A stretch of DNA of 64,000 bases from Selenomonadaceae bacterium (GCA_017535925.1 JAFXTD010000041.1:25174-89173); one strand, 5' to 3'. Positions 55,062 to 63,703 are shown, counted from the stretch's first letter. The notes: generated from the letters alone by a model not told the origin. Numbers and translations: made by a program.

Positions 55062-55947
55062 GATAAACCTCTCTGACGCAATTCAAAATGATTTCGTTAT
55101 TCCGTTCGTCGCGTTGCCCGCTCTTTTGCCAATCGTCAAGGCTTCCGAAGTTCGCCGCGGCAAGTGACTCCTTAGTTTTCATCTTATGCAAAATTTTTAT
55201 CATGACGTTCGCGCCGTAAATCACATCGTCTTGAAAGACACGCGAGCCGTCAACGTATTTGTATTTCCGAATCAGCTTGTCGGGGATTTTGTCTTTGTCC
55301 TTCATCTTCACCGCCAAAGGATACCATAAAAATTCCGCCATGTTGTAGCTGCCGTGAAAAATTTGCCGCTCCGAAAATTTGCTTTTCAATCTGACGGGGA
55401 CATCCCAATCGCTCGGATACCTTTTCATTTTTATGACAGCGTCTTCAGACCAACGAGCCATGCCCTCCAAATACCACTTGTTCCGAAAATACGTCGAGGC
55501 ATATTGCACCAAATGAAAATATTCGTGGGTCGGCGTCGAACTTGCATGAGGATTGATCGTGTTTGCAACTTTGATAAAGAGCGTTCGGTCAGTCGGGTTG
55601 TGCTTGGACTTGCGAACTCTGCTGTATGCAATGCCTTGAAATTTATTCAGCCGCGCCTTCGACTCAATGTCAATCTCAATCGACGAAACATTTTTGAAAC
55701 GTTCGCATTTGAGCGGGTCGGTGAAATTAAATGCGCCGTTGAAAACTTCGCGGGCGGCGTTGACCTGCGTGGCAATGTCCTCGACAACATCGGGCACGCC
55801 GTTTGAATTTTTGTCGGTCTTGTTCGTGACGGCTCGTTCGCCCGCCTCGTCGTAAATCACATAAACGACACCCTGTTGATAAATCGCCGCGCCCGCCGTC
55901 GACGAAAAAGCCAACGCCAACGCAATCGCCGTCATAAAAATTTTCAT
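55048..55947 (-). CDS. secreted zinc-peptidase-like protein (HEYFH)
   Basis: 299 residues. Signal peptide MKIFMTAIALALAFSSTAGA. Around residue 150 there is STPTHEYFHLVQYAS (HExxH zinc motif) and 25 residues later WYLEGMARWSEDAV, where the glutamate could be the third ligand, a gluzincin arrangement. Upstream is TDKNSNGVPDVVEDIA, a calcium-binding-like DxNxDG repeat. I choose ATG 55947 for the signal peptide; an ATG 12 bases earlier sits directly on GAGGA. The substrate is unknown. It lies between hemW and yigZ on the same strand. Confidence 0.72.
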   Translation of the reverse strand: MKIFMTAIALALAFSSTAGAAIYQQGVVYVIYDEAGERAVTNKTDKNSNGVPDVVEDIATQVNAAREVFNGAFNFTDPLKCERFKNVSSIEIDIESKARLNKFQGIAYSRVRKSKHNPTDRTLFIKVANTINPHASSTPTHEYFHLVQYASTYFRNKWYLEGMARWSEDAVIKMKRYPSDWDVPVRLKSKFSERQIFHGSYNMAEFLWYPLAVKMKDKDKIPDKLIRKYKYVDGSRVFQDDVIYGANVMIKILHKMKTKESLAAANFGSLDDWQKSGQRDERNNEIILNCVREVYHEKF

Positions 55948-55962
55948 AGCGTCAATCATTCC

Positions 55963-57141
55963 TCACAATAAAAAATCCGCGAAGACTTCATTGCCCAAAC
56001 TCATTCCTCGCGCTGTAAAAAAAATTTTATCGCCGTCAACTTCAAGCAAGCCGAGCCGACGATTTTTATCAATGACGCCGCCGAACACATCAAAAATATT
56101 TTTGCCGAAATTTTTTTCAAAAGTCCGTGCGGAAATTCCTTCGGTCATGCGCAAGCCGAGAAAACAAAATTCCTCCATTGCCGCTTGAGGCGTGACGACT
56201 TCCTCGACGATTGAAAAATTTTTCTTTATGTAAGTCGCAACGTCGCGAACGTTTGAAGTCCTCTGCTTGCCGTCGAAGCTGTGTGCGCCCGCCCCGAAGC
56301 CGAAATATTTTTTCCCCGTCCAGTAGCCGATATTGTGGCGGCTCTCAAAATTTTTCACGGCGAAGTTGCTGATTTCGTAGCGATTGAATCCGAAGGCGGG
56401 CAAAGTCTCCGTTATAAGGTCGTACATGTCGGCGCAGGTGTTTTCGTCGGGAAGGTTCAATTTGCCTGCGCGGGCAAGTTCAAAAAATTTTGTGCCTTCC
56501 TCAATTTCAAGCCCGTAAATCGAAACGTGCCGAACGTCAAGATTTTTCACAAGCTCAAGATCGCGGCGAAGATGATTCAAAGTTTGATTCGGCAAACCGT
56601 ACATTAAATCGAGGCTCACGTTGACAAAAAAATTTTTCGCGAGGGCAATCGTTTCAATCGCCGTCCGCGAATCGTGAATCCTTCCCAAAATTTTTAAAAG
56701 CGCGTCGTCGAAACTCTGAACGCCCAAGCTCAATCGATTAAAGCCCAAAACTTTCAAGCCGCGCAAATAAGAGCAATTAGGAATTAGGAATGAGGAATGA
56801 GGAATTGACTTCGCGCCATAATAATTCCTAATTCCTAATTCCTCATTCCTAATTGATAAAACGGTGCCGGGGTTCGCCTCGATTGTGATTTCGGCTTGAG
56901 CTTCGACGAAAAAATTTTTATTCACGGCGCAGAGGATTTTTTCAAGTTGATTGAGCGTCAAAGTCGCGGGCGTGCCTCCGCCGAAATAAATCGTCTCAAC
57001 CTTTGAATTGTCTCCGCGAAGATTAATTTCCTCAATCAAAGCCTTGACGTAAGAATTTTTTTCTGCCTCGTCGCCGCGTTTGGAATTGAACGCGCAGTAA
57101 TTGCATTTTCTTTCGCAAAAGGGCACGTGAATGTAAATCAT
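55963..57141 (-). CDS. hemW: heme chaperone HemW (radical SAM) with repeat-encoded insertion
   Basis: 392 residues. Radical SAM motif CERKCNYCAF at residues 8-17, TIYFGGGTPATL, ITIEANPGT, NRLSLGVQSFDD, LDLMYGLPNQT and the C-terminal HemN-like domain with GAGAHSF. It inserts haem into target proteins rather than oxidising coproporphyrinogen. Between EANPGT and GFNRLSLG, where homologs have a short helix, about 35 residues come from two opposed heptamer arrays (SIRNEELGIRN and SIPHSSFLIPN). Frame intact. No gene I can support lies in 57142-57440 upstream. Confidence 0.9.
   Translation of the reverse strand: MIYIHVPFCERKCNYCAFNSKRGDEAEKNSYVKALIEEINLRGDNSKVETIYFGGGTPATLTLNQLEKILCAVNKNFFVEAQAEITIEANPGTVLSIRNEELGIRNYYGAKSIPHSSFLIPNCSYLRGLKVLGFNRLSLGVQSFDDALLKILGRIHDSRTAIETIALAKNFFVNVSLDLMYGLPNQTLNHLRRDLELVKNLDVRHVSIYGLEIEEGTKFFELARAGKLNLPDENTCADMYDLITETLPAFGFNRYEISNFAVKNFESRHNIGYWTGKKYFGFGAGAHSFDGKQRTSNVRDVATYIKKNFSIVEEVVTPQAAMEEFCFLGLRMTEGISARTFEKNFGKNIFDVFGGVIDKNRRLGLLEVDGDKIFFTARGMSLGNEVFADFLL
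56774..56857. repeat. Opposed GGAATTA heptamer arrays inside hemW
   Basis: 56774-56807 reads GGAATTA/GGAATGA units and 56821-56857 reads their reverse complement, separated by 13 bases, so the mRNA can form a long hairpin. Both are translated. Confidence 0.85.
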
Positions 57142-57440
57142 CTGTCGATTTCCTTTGTGACGCTTGCAAGCTCAAATATTTTTCCTCGCCCGTCAAAATA
57201 TATTTCTGAACTTCGGCGTTCGTCAACTTATAACTTAAAATCGTGTCTTGAAAATTAAGTGATTTAAGGCAAGGAAATTGTCTCTGTGAATGATTTTGTT
57301 TTCTGATGGCAACCGAAGTTTTGTGTTCGAGAACGTGAAAGGAAGTCCTGCATTTTAAACTTGATGTACAGATTATAGAATTTATCGTGCTCGCAGGTCA
57401 ATCGAAATGTTGGGAGATAATCCGGAAGAATTAATTTTGT

Positions 57441-57953
57441 TAGGGACTGTTGGTAAATTCAAACGGCGGCTCTGATTAAGCGTTTCAACGACTTTTATAT
57501 TTTAAATCTACTTTTCTTTTGTAGGCGCGAATGTACAATCCAAGTGCAACAAATTCCGTCACCGGTGCACTGATGACGTTTTCGGTTGGTAGCCGACACG
57601 GAAAAATATCTGCTCGTCCAAGTTGCTACCAAAATTCATGCTCTCGTCACTGAAATTTTTCAACTTCATCGGGCTGTTGTTGACCGGCGGGCAAGTACAC
57701 GATTTAGAGTGTGCCGGAGAACTTTTGAGCAAGGTGAATCTCGAAGGCGAAACCTTTTTGGGCGACAAAGCTTTTTGTTCGGCTCATGATAGAGAACTTT
57801 ACAAGGCTCGCAACGTCGTTGAACGTTTTTTCTTGCGGCTAAAGAATCGCCGACATATCGCCACCCGTTATGACAAATTGGCTTTTTGCTTTCGCAATTT
57901 TGTTTTGCTTGCTGCCCTTATGCTTCAAGTCTAGACTTTACCAACACTCTCTA
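57441..57953 (+). mobile_element. Decayed IS5-family (IS427-like) element, source of the mini-elements
   Basis: 513 bp. Termini TAGGGACTGTTGGTAAATT (57441-57459) and ACTTTACCAACACTCTCTA (57935-57953). The first ~90 bp are nearly the same as the left end of mini-elements B and C. Inside, transposase pieces are read in two frames: VATKIHALV, then LLLTGGQVHDLECAGELL, GDKAF, and YKARNVVERFFLRLKNRR with IATRYDKLAF. The part between GDKAF and YKARNVVERFF, normally holding a catalytic region, is deleted. It cannot move by itself. Confidence 0.82.
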
Positions 57954-58056
57954 TTTTTTTTATGATAACATTGCCATTGGGAATTTGTAAACAGATTTTA
58001 GCCTTGCCCGCGAAATGCCGATAAACTTTTGAAAAATTTTTTGGAGCGTGATTGAT

Positions 58057-58533
58057 ATGGGCATTTTAGAAATCCAAAGTTCCTCGCTTATTGACATTGA
58101 CAATCCCAAGTACAAAGCGAATTCTTCAAAGAGCGTTGCCTCCGAGTATTCAAAGATACTTGCCGCAAAAATTTCCAATGTCAAAGCCGACGTTCGAGCA
58201 ATGGAAGCAATTCAAGAGCAACTCAATGAGATTCGCGACCTGCAAGAGGAATTAACGGGCGAAGTCAAGCTTGACGAGGATTCGGGCAATGCCAATCGCA
58301 CCGACAACGCCGTTACCAAAGCGGTTGAGATTGAAACCGTTAAGCGATTCATGCCCGACGGTTCGATTATGGTGACGACTTACGAAAACGGAAAAGTCAC
58401 AGAGCAAGTTCGCCACAAGCCGCACATGACGGTTGTCCCCGATTACACCGCGCCGCCCAAGCCCGACGGCAGTCCTTCGACGGAGCTCAAGCCGTATCAG
58501 AATTTAGATTTGGAAATGTTGCTGATGATGTAA
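58057..58533 (+). CDS. small cytosolic protein of unknown function
   Basis: 158 residues. An N-terminal stretch of short repeats (ILEIQSSSLIDIDNP), a helical coiled-coil-like centre (VRAMEAIQEQLNEIRDLQEEL), then MPDGSIMVTTYENGKVTEQVRHKP, a small beta-hairpin pattern, and a proline-rich tail. No signal peptide. ATG 58057 has GGAG ten bases upstream; a GTG at 58048 is too close. It precedes another unknown gene with its own promoter. No family recognised. Confidence 0.6.
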   Translation: MGILEIQSSSLIDIDNPKYKANSSKSVASEYSKILAAKISNVKADVRAMEAIQEQLNEIRDLQEELTGEVKLDEDSGNANRTDNAVTKAVEIETVKRFMPDGSIMVTTYENGKVTEQVRHKPHMTVVPDYTAPPKPDGSPSTELKPYQNLDLEMLLMM

Positions 58534-58540
58534 ATCCTCC

Positions 58541-58569
58541 TTGACTTTACACCGAATTTTTTGTATATT
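58541..58569 (+). promoter_or_regulatory. sigma-70 promoter of the 240-residue unknown gene
   Basis: TTGACT (58541-58546), 17-bp spacer, TATATT (58564-58569), ~50-nt leader to AAGGAGG. Confidence 0.7.
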
Positions 58570-58621
58570 TTTCGCAGGAAATACTTCGTGTTGGAGTAGC
58601 TTTTTCAAGGAGGTTTTTAAC

Positions 58622-59344
58622 ATGGACGTAAGCAACATGGCAAGAGTGGCTCAAGGGTTCGCGCAATACGCAACGCAAGCCAAGAACTCTGCAAACGCAA
58701 AGTCGCCCGCACAGAATACGGCGGCACAAACTCAACAGGCAAAAATCGGCGAAGCTTTTGAGCTGAACATTTCCGACGCGGCAAAGCAAGCTCAACAGGC
58801 ACCGAAACAAACGGCTGAAGATTTTTCTGTTGAAGACGGCAGCACCAAGGAAACCAAAGGGCTCACAGCTGAACAGGTCGACGCGCTCAAAGCGGATTTG
58901 GAAACTCAAGAGCAAACAATGCTCAACATTATGATTCAGGCATTGACCGAATCGAATGACAAACTTCAAGGCTGGCTCGACGAGGGCACAGGCATTTTGA
59001 ATTTCGGCGGCGTACAAATTGACGCGGCACGTTTCGCCTTGCCGGAAGTTGCAACCAATGCCGAAGACGCAGCCAAAGCCATTGCACCCGGCGGAGCTTG
59101 GTCGGTTGATGCAGTTTCCACTCGCATTTTCGATTTGGCTTCGGCGATAGCGGGCAACGATCCCGAAAAACTTTCACAAATGCGCGCAGCCGTCGAGGAA
59201 GGCTTCAAACAGGCGGGCATGACTTGGAAAGACGCGACAGGTCAAAACAAGTTGCCCGAAATTTCCACCCAAACTTACAACGAAATCATGAGCCGCTTCG
59301 ACAACCGCGCAAACGAACTCGGCGGAGCCACATTGACAGAATGA
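58622..59344 (+). CDS. cytosolic or non-classically exported protein, DUF5610-like
   Basis: 240 residues. No hydrophobic signal. A low-complexity Ala/Gln N-terminus (YATQAKNSANAKSPAQNTAA) is followed by a helical region and a C-terminal domain SVDAVSTRIFDLASAIAGND, EKLSQMRAAVEEGFKQAG, LPEISTQTYNEIMSRF, a pattern I associate weakly with DUF5610 proteins found near flagellar or secretion genes. ATG 58622 has AAGGAGG eight bases upstream; the frame extends 81 bases further, but that part spans the promoter. Followed by a terminator. Confidence 0.6.
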   Translation: MDVSNMARVAQGFAQYATQAKNSANAKSPAQNTAAQTQQAKIGEAFELNISDAAKQAQQAPKQTAEDFSVEDGSTKETKGLTAEQVDALKADLETQEQTMLNIMIQALTESNDKLQGWLDEGTGILNFGGVQIDAARFALPEVATNAEDAAKAIAPGGAWSVDAVSTRIFDLASAIAGNDPEKLSQMRAAVEEGFKQAGMTWKDATGQNKLPEISTQTYNEIMSRFDNRANELGGATLTE

Positions 59345-59373
59345 ACTTAAGCGGTAATTATGCCGACAAAATT

Positions 59374-59412
59374 AAAAAGACTGCCTCGCGTGAAAACGGT
59401 TGGCAGTCTTTT
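59374..59412 (+). terminator. Rho-independent terminator
   Basis: AAAAGACTGCC (59374-59384) and GGCAGTCTTTT (59402-59412), perfect 11-bp stem. Confidence 0.85.
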
Positions 59413-59450
59413 GATTTATAACATACAGTCAAAACCCTATGTAAAAATCC

Positions 59451-59699
59451 TAGGGACTGTGGACAAAGAATGATAAAATATTCGGGTGAAAAAATACATA
59501 TAAATTAACAGATGACGACCGGGCGAAAAGCTTTGCTGAAAAAGAAAATGGGACGCTCTTGCCAATACCAAACGCTGTTGATAAGCACTGTCCGACCGAT
59601 TAAACCGGTCTTGAGTGCCGGCAATGTCAATGACAAACTATATAAACGTTTTATGGCTTTTATTCTTCTCCGGTTAAAATAAATTGTCAACAGCCCCTA
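59451..59699. mobile_element. Second type of IS5-like mini-element
   Basis: 249 bp with termini TAGGGACTGTGGACAA and TTGTCAACAGCCCCTA, so related to but different from the GTTGGTAAATT type. Inside, one frame reads YKLTDDDRAKSF and ends after ~33 codons, like a transposase N-terminus joined to a deletion. A TA is duplicated at the ends. It lies against the decayed clostripain fragment. Confidence 0.7.
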
Positions 59700-59700
59700 A

Positions 59701-60130
59701 CCCAAAATTTTTCCGAAGGCGGATTGCATTTCTTGGAGGCTCAACATGTTCTTGGTAAAAAACTTGAGCCGTCATGGTCGGTTTCACGTTCAAGCTGTTG
59801 TCCTGCACTCAGGAAGTCTTCCAAACATTTTTCCGAACCCATATCAATAGCGGGATTTGTTGCCTTCATAGAGGTAGCGTTCTTGGGTTCCGCCGGCTTG
59901 AATAAATATTTTCACTTTGCCGCCGAAGAAATCAGCCGCTTCCACCTCTTTCAAGCCGATTGTTATATCGGTGCCGCAAAGTTATCGGCAAGCGAAGTAA
60001 TCTCGGTGGTTGTGTTTGTCCATGTGTTTTCATGAAAACCTCTGTCGCGACCGTTGCCGATATTTTCGACACCGCTGAACATAAAACTTGCCACGAAAAT
60101 CGCTACAATCGTGCAAGTTCGTTTAAACAT
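59701..60130 (-). pseudogene. Decayed 5' fragment of a clostripain-like gene
   Basis: ATG 60130 with AAGGAG-type site starts FKRTCTIVAIFVASFMFSG and ENTWTN, but the frame stops early. Further pieces in other frames match the intact gene at 42231-44252 in order: LKEVEAADFFGGKVKIFIQ with GGTQERYLYEGNK (compare KFLIQTGGTNQ, ERYLYTSDG), GSEKCLEDFLSAGQ (compare NTLADFVRFGK), DHDG, and NMLSLQEMQSAFGKIL (compare NMLSLNDVRAAF). It ends where the mini-element starts; the catalytic cysteine region is gone. Confidence 0.78.
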
Positions 60131-60204
60131 AAAATCATCTCCTTAAAAATGTTGATGTTACAAATATTATGATAGTTATTTTTTTGTTTTGTCAATTCCT
60201 CAAA

Positions 60205-60243
60205 AAAAATCCTCGCCGCTTTTGAACAGCAACGAGGATTTTA
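60205..60243 (-). terminator. Terminator of the CorC/HlyC-type gene
   Basis: Minus strand AAAATCCTCG...CGAGGATTTTTTTT, a 10-bp stem just after the stop codon. Confidence 0.8.
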
Positions 60244-60251
60244 AGGCAATG

Positions 60252-61568
60252 TTAATTTTCATCATCGCGACTCTTGGCAAGACGAATCAGCACGCGGGTA
60301 ATCCTCAAGCCTTCGACTTCCTCAACGTAAAAAGTATTGCCTTCGTAAGCGGCGGATTGTCCGACACGCGGCTCTCCGCCCAATTTGTCATTGAGCCAGC
60401 CGCCGACCGTGTCAACGTCCTCGTCGTCAATCTCAATGCCGAATTCATCTTCCAATTCCTCAAGCAACATCTTCGCGTCGATTGAGTAAAGATTTTCGTC
60501 GCGTTTTTCGGCATCGGGGCGTTCCTCGTCGAATTCGTCTTGAATGTCGCCGACAATTTCTTCGATAATATCTTCAATCGTGACCATGCCGGCAGTCCCG
60601 CCGTATTCGTCGACGACGACCGCCAGCTGCGAACGATTTTTTTGCATCGTCTCAAGTAAGACACTCACGTCCATACTTTCCGGCACGAAGAAAACTTTTC
60701 GCGCCAATTTTTTTAAGCTCGGCTTGCGCTTGCCTTGAATCAAAACTTTTGTCAAATCTTTTATGTGCAGGAAGCCGACGATATGATCTTTGTCCTCGTC
60801 GCAAATCGGATAGCGCGTCATTTCCTCTTCAAGAATCGTTGCAAGATTTTCCTCGTAGCTCTTGTTGAGATAGAGGCAAACCATATCGAGGCGCGGCACC
60901 ATAATTTCGCGGACGTTGCGTTCGGTGAAGTCGAAGACGTTATCGACGAAATCAACTTCGGTATCGTCAACAAGCCCCTGCTTGCGGCTCTCCTTCATGA
61001 GCAAACGAATTTCTTCGGGATTGTGAGCTACCTCGCCTTCCGAAATCGACAAGCCCAAATGATGACTTACGAAGCTTGCGGTTTTGTTGAGCAGCCAAAC
61101 GAAAGGATACATGACTTTCCAAAAAATTATCATGGGCAAGGCGATGTTGAGTAAAATTTTTTCGCTTGCGGCGATTGCCATTGACTTTGGAGTAAGCTCA
61201 CCCAAGATTATGTGCATTGAAGTTATCAACGAAAAAGCCAGCGCGAATGAAATCGTATGCTTTAAAGTTTCGCCGAAGCCGAGCATATGAATCACGGGCG
61301 AAATTAATTCTGCGACAAAAGGTTCGCCGACCCAGCCGAGACCCAATGACGCCAAAGTTATTCCCAGTTGCGTGACGGATAAAGCCTCGTCGAGTTCGTC
61401 GATTAATTTTTTTGCGTACTTGGCGCGAGTGTTGCCCTCTTGAATCAGCGTTTCGAGCCGCGACGGACGCATTTTCACGCAACAAAATTCCGCCGCGACA
61501 AAGAAGCCGTTCATGGCTATCAAAAAGAAAACGAGGAACGTATTTAATAATATGGGCACGATGTCCAA
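60252..61568 (-). CDS. CNNM/HlyC-CorC family membrane protein
   Basis: 438 residues. DUF21/CNNM membrane domain with LLNTFLVFFLIAMNGFFVAAEF and SVTQLGITLASLGLGWVGEP, then a CBS pair (NVREIMVPRLDMVCLYLN ... RYPICDEDKDHIVGFLHIKD; VVDEYGGTAGMVTIEDIIEE) and a C-terminal CorC_HlyC domain (DTVGGWLNDKLGGEP). Such proteins are linked to Mg2+/Co2+ export or homeostasis. Own promoter and terminator. Confidence 0.93.
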   Translation of the reverse strand: MDIVPILLNTFLVFFLIAMNGFFVAAEFCCVKMRPSRLETLIQEGNTRAKYAKKLIDELDEALSVTQLGITLASLGLGWVGEPFVAELISPVIHMLGFGETLKHTISFALAFSLITSMHIILGELTPKSMAIAASEKILLNIALPMIIFWKVMYPFVWLLNKTASFVSHHLGLSISEGEVAHNPEEIRLLMKESRKQGLVDDTEVDFVDNVFDFTERNVREIMVPRLDMVCLYLNKSYEENLATILEEEMTRYPICDEDKDHIVGFLHIKDLTKVLIQGKRKPSLKKLARKVFFVPESMDVSVLLETMQKNRSQLAVVVDEYGGTAGMVTIEDIIEEIVGDIQDEFDEERPDAEKRDENLYSIDAKMLLEELEDEFGIEIDDEDVDTVGGWLNDKLGGEPRVGQSAAYEGNTFYVEEVEGLRITRVLIRLAKSRDDEN

Positions 61569-61616
61569 AACAAAAACCTCCGTTTTTAGCTTACAACTTA
61601 CAGATAAATTTTCCGC

Positions 61617-61645
61617 ATTATACTATTCGCGGAGGCAATCGACAA
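61617..61645 (-). promoter_or_regulatory. sigma-70 promoter of the CorC/HlyC-type gene
   Basis: Minus strand: TTGTCG (61640-61645), 17-bp spacer, TATAAT (61617-61622). Confidence 0.65.
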
Positions 61646-61671
61646 ATATTTTTATCAAAAACTTCGTAAGC

Positions 61672-61701
61672 ATGTTAGCTGTTAGCTGAAACCTGACCCC
61701 T
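61672..61701. repeat. TTAGCTG heptamers and CCTGACCCC run
   Basis: TGTTAGCTGTTAGCTGAAAC then CTGACCCC, of the same types as the other arrays, between two divergently oriented genes. Confidence 0.6.
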
Positions 61702-61768
61702 TTGAAAATTTTTTCCCGCCGGCAACAAAAATTAAGTATAATGTCGTAAAAAAAAGGAGCTGATATTC

Positions 61769-63673
61769 ATGCCCGACAACTACGATTTTGCGGCGAGCCT
61801 GATGAGAATTCTATCGGAAAAATATCCGACGAAAGAATCCATCTACGAGAAACTGATTTATCTGCAATCGCGGCTGTCTTTGCCGAAGGGCACCGAACAT
61901 TTCATGAGCGACTTGCACGGCGAATACGATTTGTTCCTGCACATAATCAACAACTGCTCCGGCGTCATTCGTGAAAAGGTCGATTACATTTTCGGCGACT
62001 TGCTTGGCGAGGAGGAAATTGCCGAGTTCTGCACGCTGATTTATTATCCGAAAGAAAAAATCACGCAGATAAAATCTCAAGGACGCGACACGCCCGCTTG
62101 GTATCGGAAAAATTTGGCGCGGCTTGTCAAGCTTGCAAAGTTCATGAGTTTCAAATATCCTTCCTTCAAAATGCGCGAGCTTATCCCGAACAGCTACGAG
62201 ACTGTTATCCTTGAATTGCTCAACACGCACCCCGAATCCGACGACGCGCAGAAAACTTACTACGAAAAACTTTTAACCTCAATCGTCGAGATAAACAGCG
62301 GCGCAGATTTTATTCAAGCTTTCACCGAGCTGATAAAGCGACTGGCGATTCACCGCCTGCATTTGGTAGGAGACTTCTTCGACAGAGGCGACAGACCCGA
62401 CGCCATTTTGAATTTGCTGATGAATTATCCCGAAGAAGTCGACATTCAATGGGGCAACCACGATATTTTATGGATAGGCGCGGCTCTTGGCAGTGAGGTT
62501 TGTATCGCGGCGGTCGTGAGGAATTCTCTGCACTACAACAACACCGACGTTTTGGAACGAGGCTACGGCATAAGTCTTCGTCCGCTGACCGTCTTTGCCT
62601 CGAAACTTTATCCCAATGAAAATCCTCTGCGCGCCGCCGAACTTGCAAGCTTGATGATGATGTTCAAGCTTGAGGGGCAATTGATTCGCCGCAATCCCGA
62701 GTTCAAAATGGATTCGAGGCTCCTTTTGGACAAGATTAATTTCGACGAAGGCACGGTTAATCTCAACAGGCAAAGTTACAAGCTCAACACCGCCGACTTC
62801 CCGACGCTTGACAGAAATTCCGACGACCTCTACAGATTGACCGACGACGAATACGAAATTATTTCGGGCTTGCGAGAAAATTTTTTGGCGAGTGCAACTT
62901 TCCAAGCGCAAGTCGATTATCTTTACAAGAAAGGCGGCGTCTACACCTGCCACAACGGCAACTTGCTTTTCCATGCGAACGTGCCGCTTGAAGAGGACGG
63001 CTCCTTCAAAAAAATTTCGTTCGAGGGTGAAACTTACAGCGGCAAAAATTATTTTGATTACGTCGACCGCCGAGCCCGCCGAGCTTACTTCGACAGAAAC
63101 CAAGAGGATTTGGACTTCATGTATTTTCTTTGGTGCGGATTGCTTTCGCCGACAGCCGGCAGAGAGTTCAAAACTTTTGAGCGCGCCTTTGTCGAGGACA
63201 AGGAGACTTGGAAGGAACCCGCCGACCCGTATTACAATTTGATTGACGACGTGAAAATTTGCGACAAGATTTTGGCGGAGTTCGGGCTTGACACCGAGCG
63301 CGGGCACATCATCAACGGGCATGTTCCCGTTCGCGTGCGGCAAGGTGAAAGTCCGATTAAAGCGGGCGGCAAAGCTGTGATTATCGACGGAGGATTCAGC
63401 ACGCCCTATCATGAAAAGACAGGCATTTCGGGTTATACGCTCATTTCGAATTCACGCGGCTTCCGACTTCTGCGCCACCAGAAAATCGCCGACGTTAAGC
63501 TTGCCCTCGCCGAAAACAAAGACATTGAGTCGACGACACAGACCGTTGAAATTTTATCGCGGCACATGACGGTTGGCGATACCGACCACGGAAAAGGCAT
63601 TCGCGATGAAATTATCGGCTTGCACAAACTTTTGCTGGCGTATCAAAACGGAACGATTCAACCAAAAAATTAA
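61769..63673 (+). CDS. fbp: fructose-1,6-bisphosphatase class III
   Basis: 634 residues, the usual size. Phosphoesterase-type metal motifs: HFMSDLHGEYDLF, LVGDFFDRGDRPDAI, QWGNHDILW, IINGHVPVRV. YDLFLHIINNCSGVIREKV and FDYVDRRARRAYFDRNQEDL are family-specific. It hydrolyses fructose-1,6-bisphosphate in gluconeogenesis; class III is typical of Firmicutes. A -10 TATAAT is at 61737-61742 without a good -35; the Shine-Dalgarno AAAAGGAG precedes ATG 61769. Confidence 0.96.
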   Translation: MPDNYDFAASLMRILSEKYPTKESIYEKLIYLQSRLSLPKGTEHFMSDLHGEYDLFLHIINNCSGVIREKVDYIFGDLLGEEEIAEFCTLIYYPKEKITQIKSQGRDTPAWYRKNLARLVKLAKFMSFKYPSFKMRELIPNSYETVILELLNTHPESDDAQKTYYEKLLTSIVEINSGADFIQAFTELIKRLAIHRLHLVGDFFDRGDRPDAILNLLMNYPEEVDIQWGNHDILWIGAALGSEVCIAAVVRNSLHYNNTDVLERGYGISLRPLTVFASKLYPNENPLRAAELASLMMMFKLEGQLIRRNPEFKMDSRLLLDKINFDEGTVNLNRQSYKLNTADFPTLDRNSDDLYRLTDDEYEIISGLRENFLASATFQAQVDYLYKKGGVYTCHNGNLLFHANVPLEEDGSFKKISFEGETYSGKNYFDYVDRRARRAYFDRNQEDLDFMYFLWCGLLSPTAGREFKTFERAFVEDKETWKEPADPYYNLIDDVKICDKILAEFGLDTERGHIINGHVPVRVRQGESPIKAGGKAVIIDGGFSTPYHEKTGISGYTLISNSRGFRLLRHQKIADVKLALAENKDIESTTQTVEILSRHMTVGDTDHGKGIRDEIIGLHKLLLAYQNGTIQPKN

Positions 63674-63703
63674 TCGGTTGATATTATTTTTGGAGGAGAG
63701 CAA

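Noticed and set aside
57142..57440. Open frames upstream of hemW, including one ending in an ATGA overlap with the hemW start
   Set aside because: The peptide (TNAEVQKYILTGEEK) needs a frameshift to reach the overlap and matches no family I know; no promoter or start could be supported.
59724..60035. 103-codon plus-strand frame
   Set aside because: The minus strand of the same bases aligns with the clostripain-like gene; the plus frame has no ribosome site or motif.
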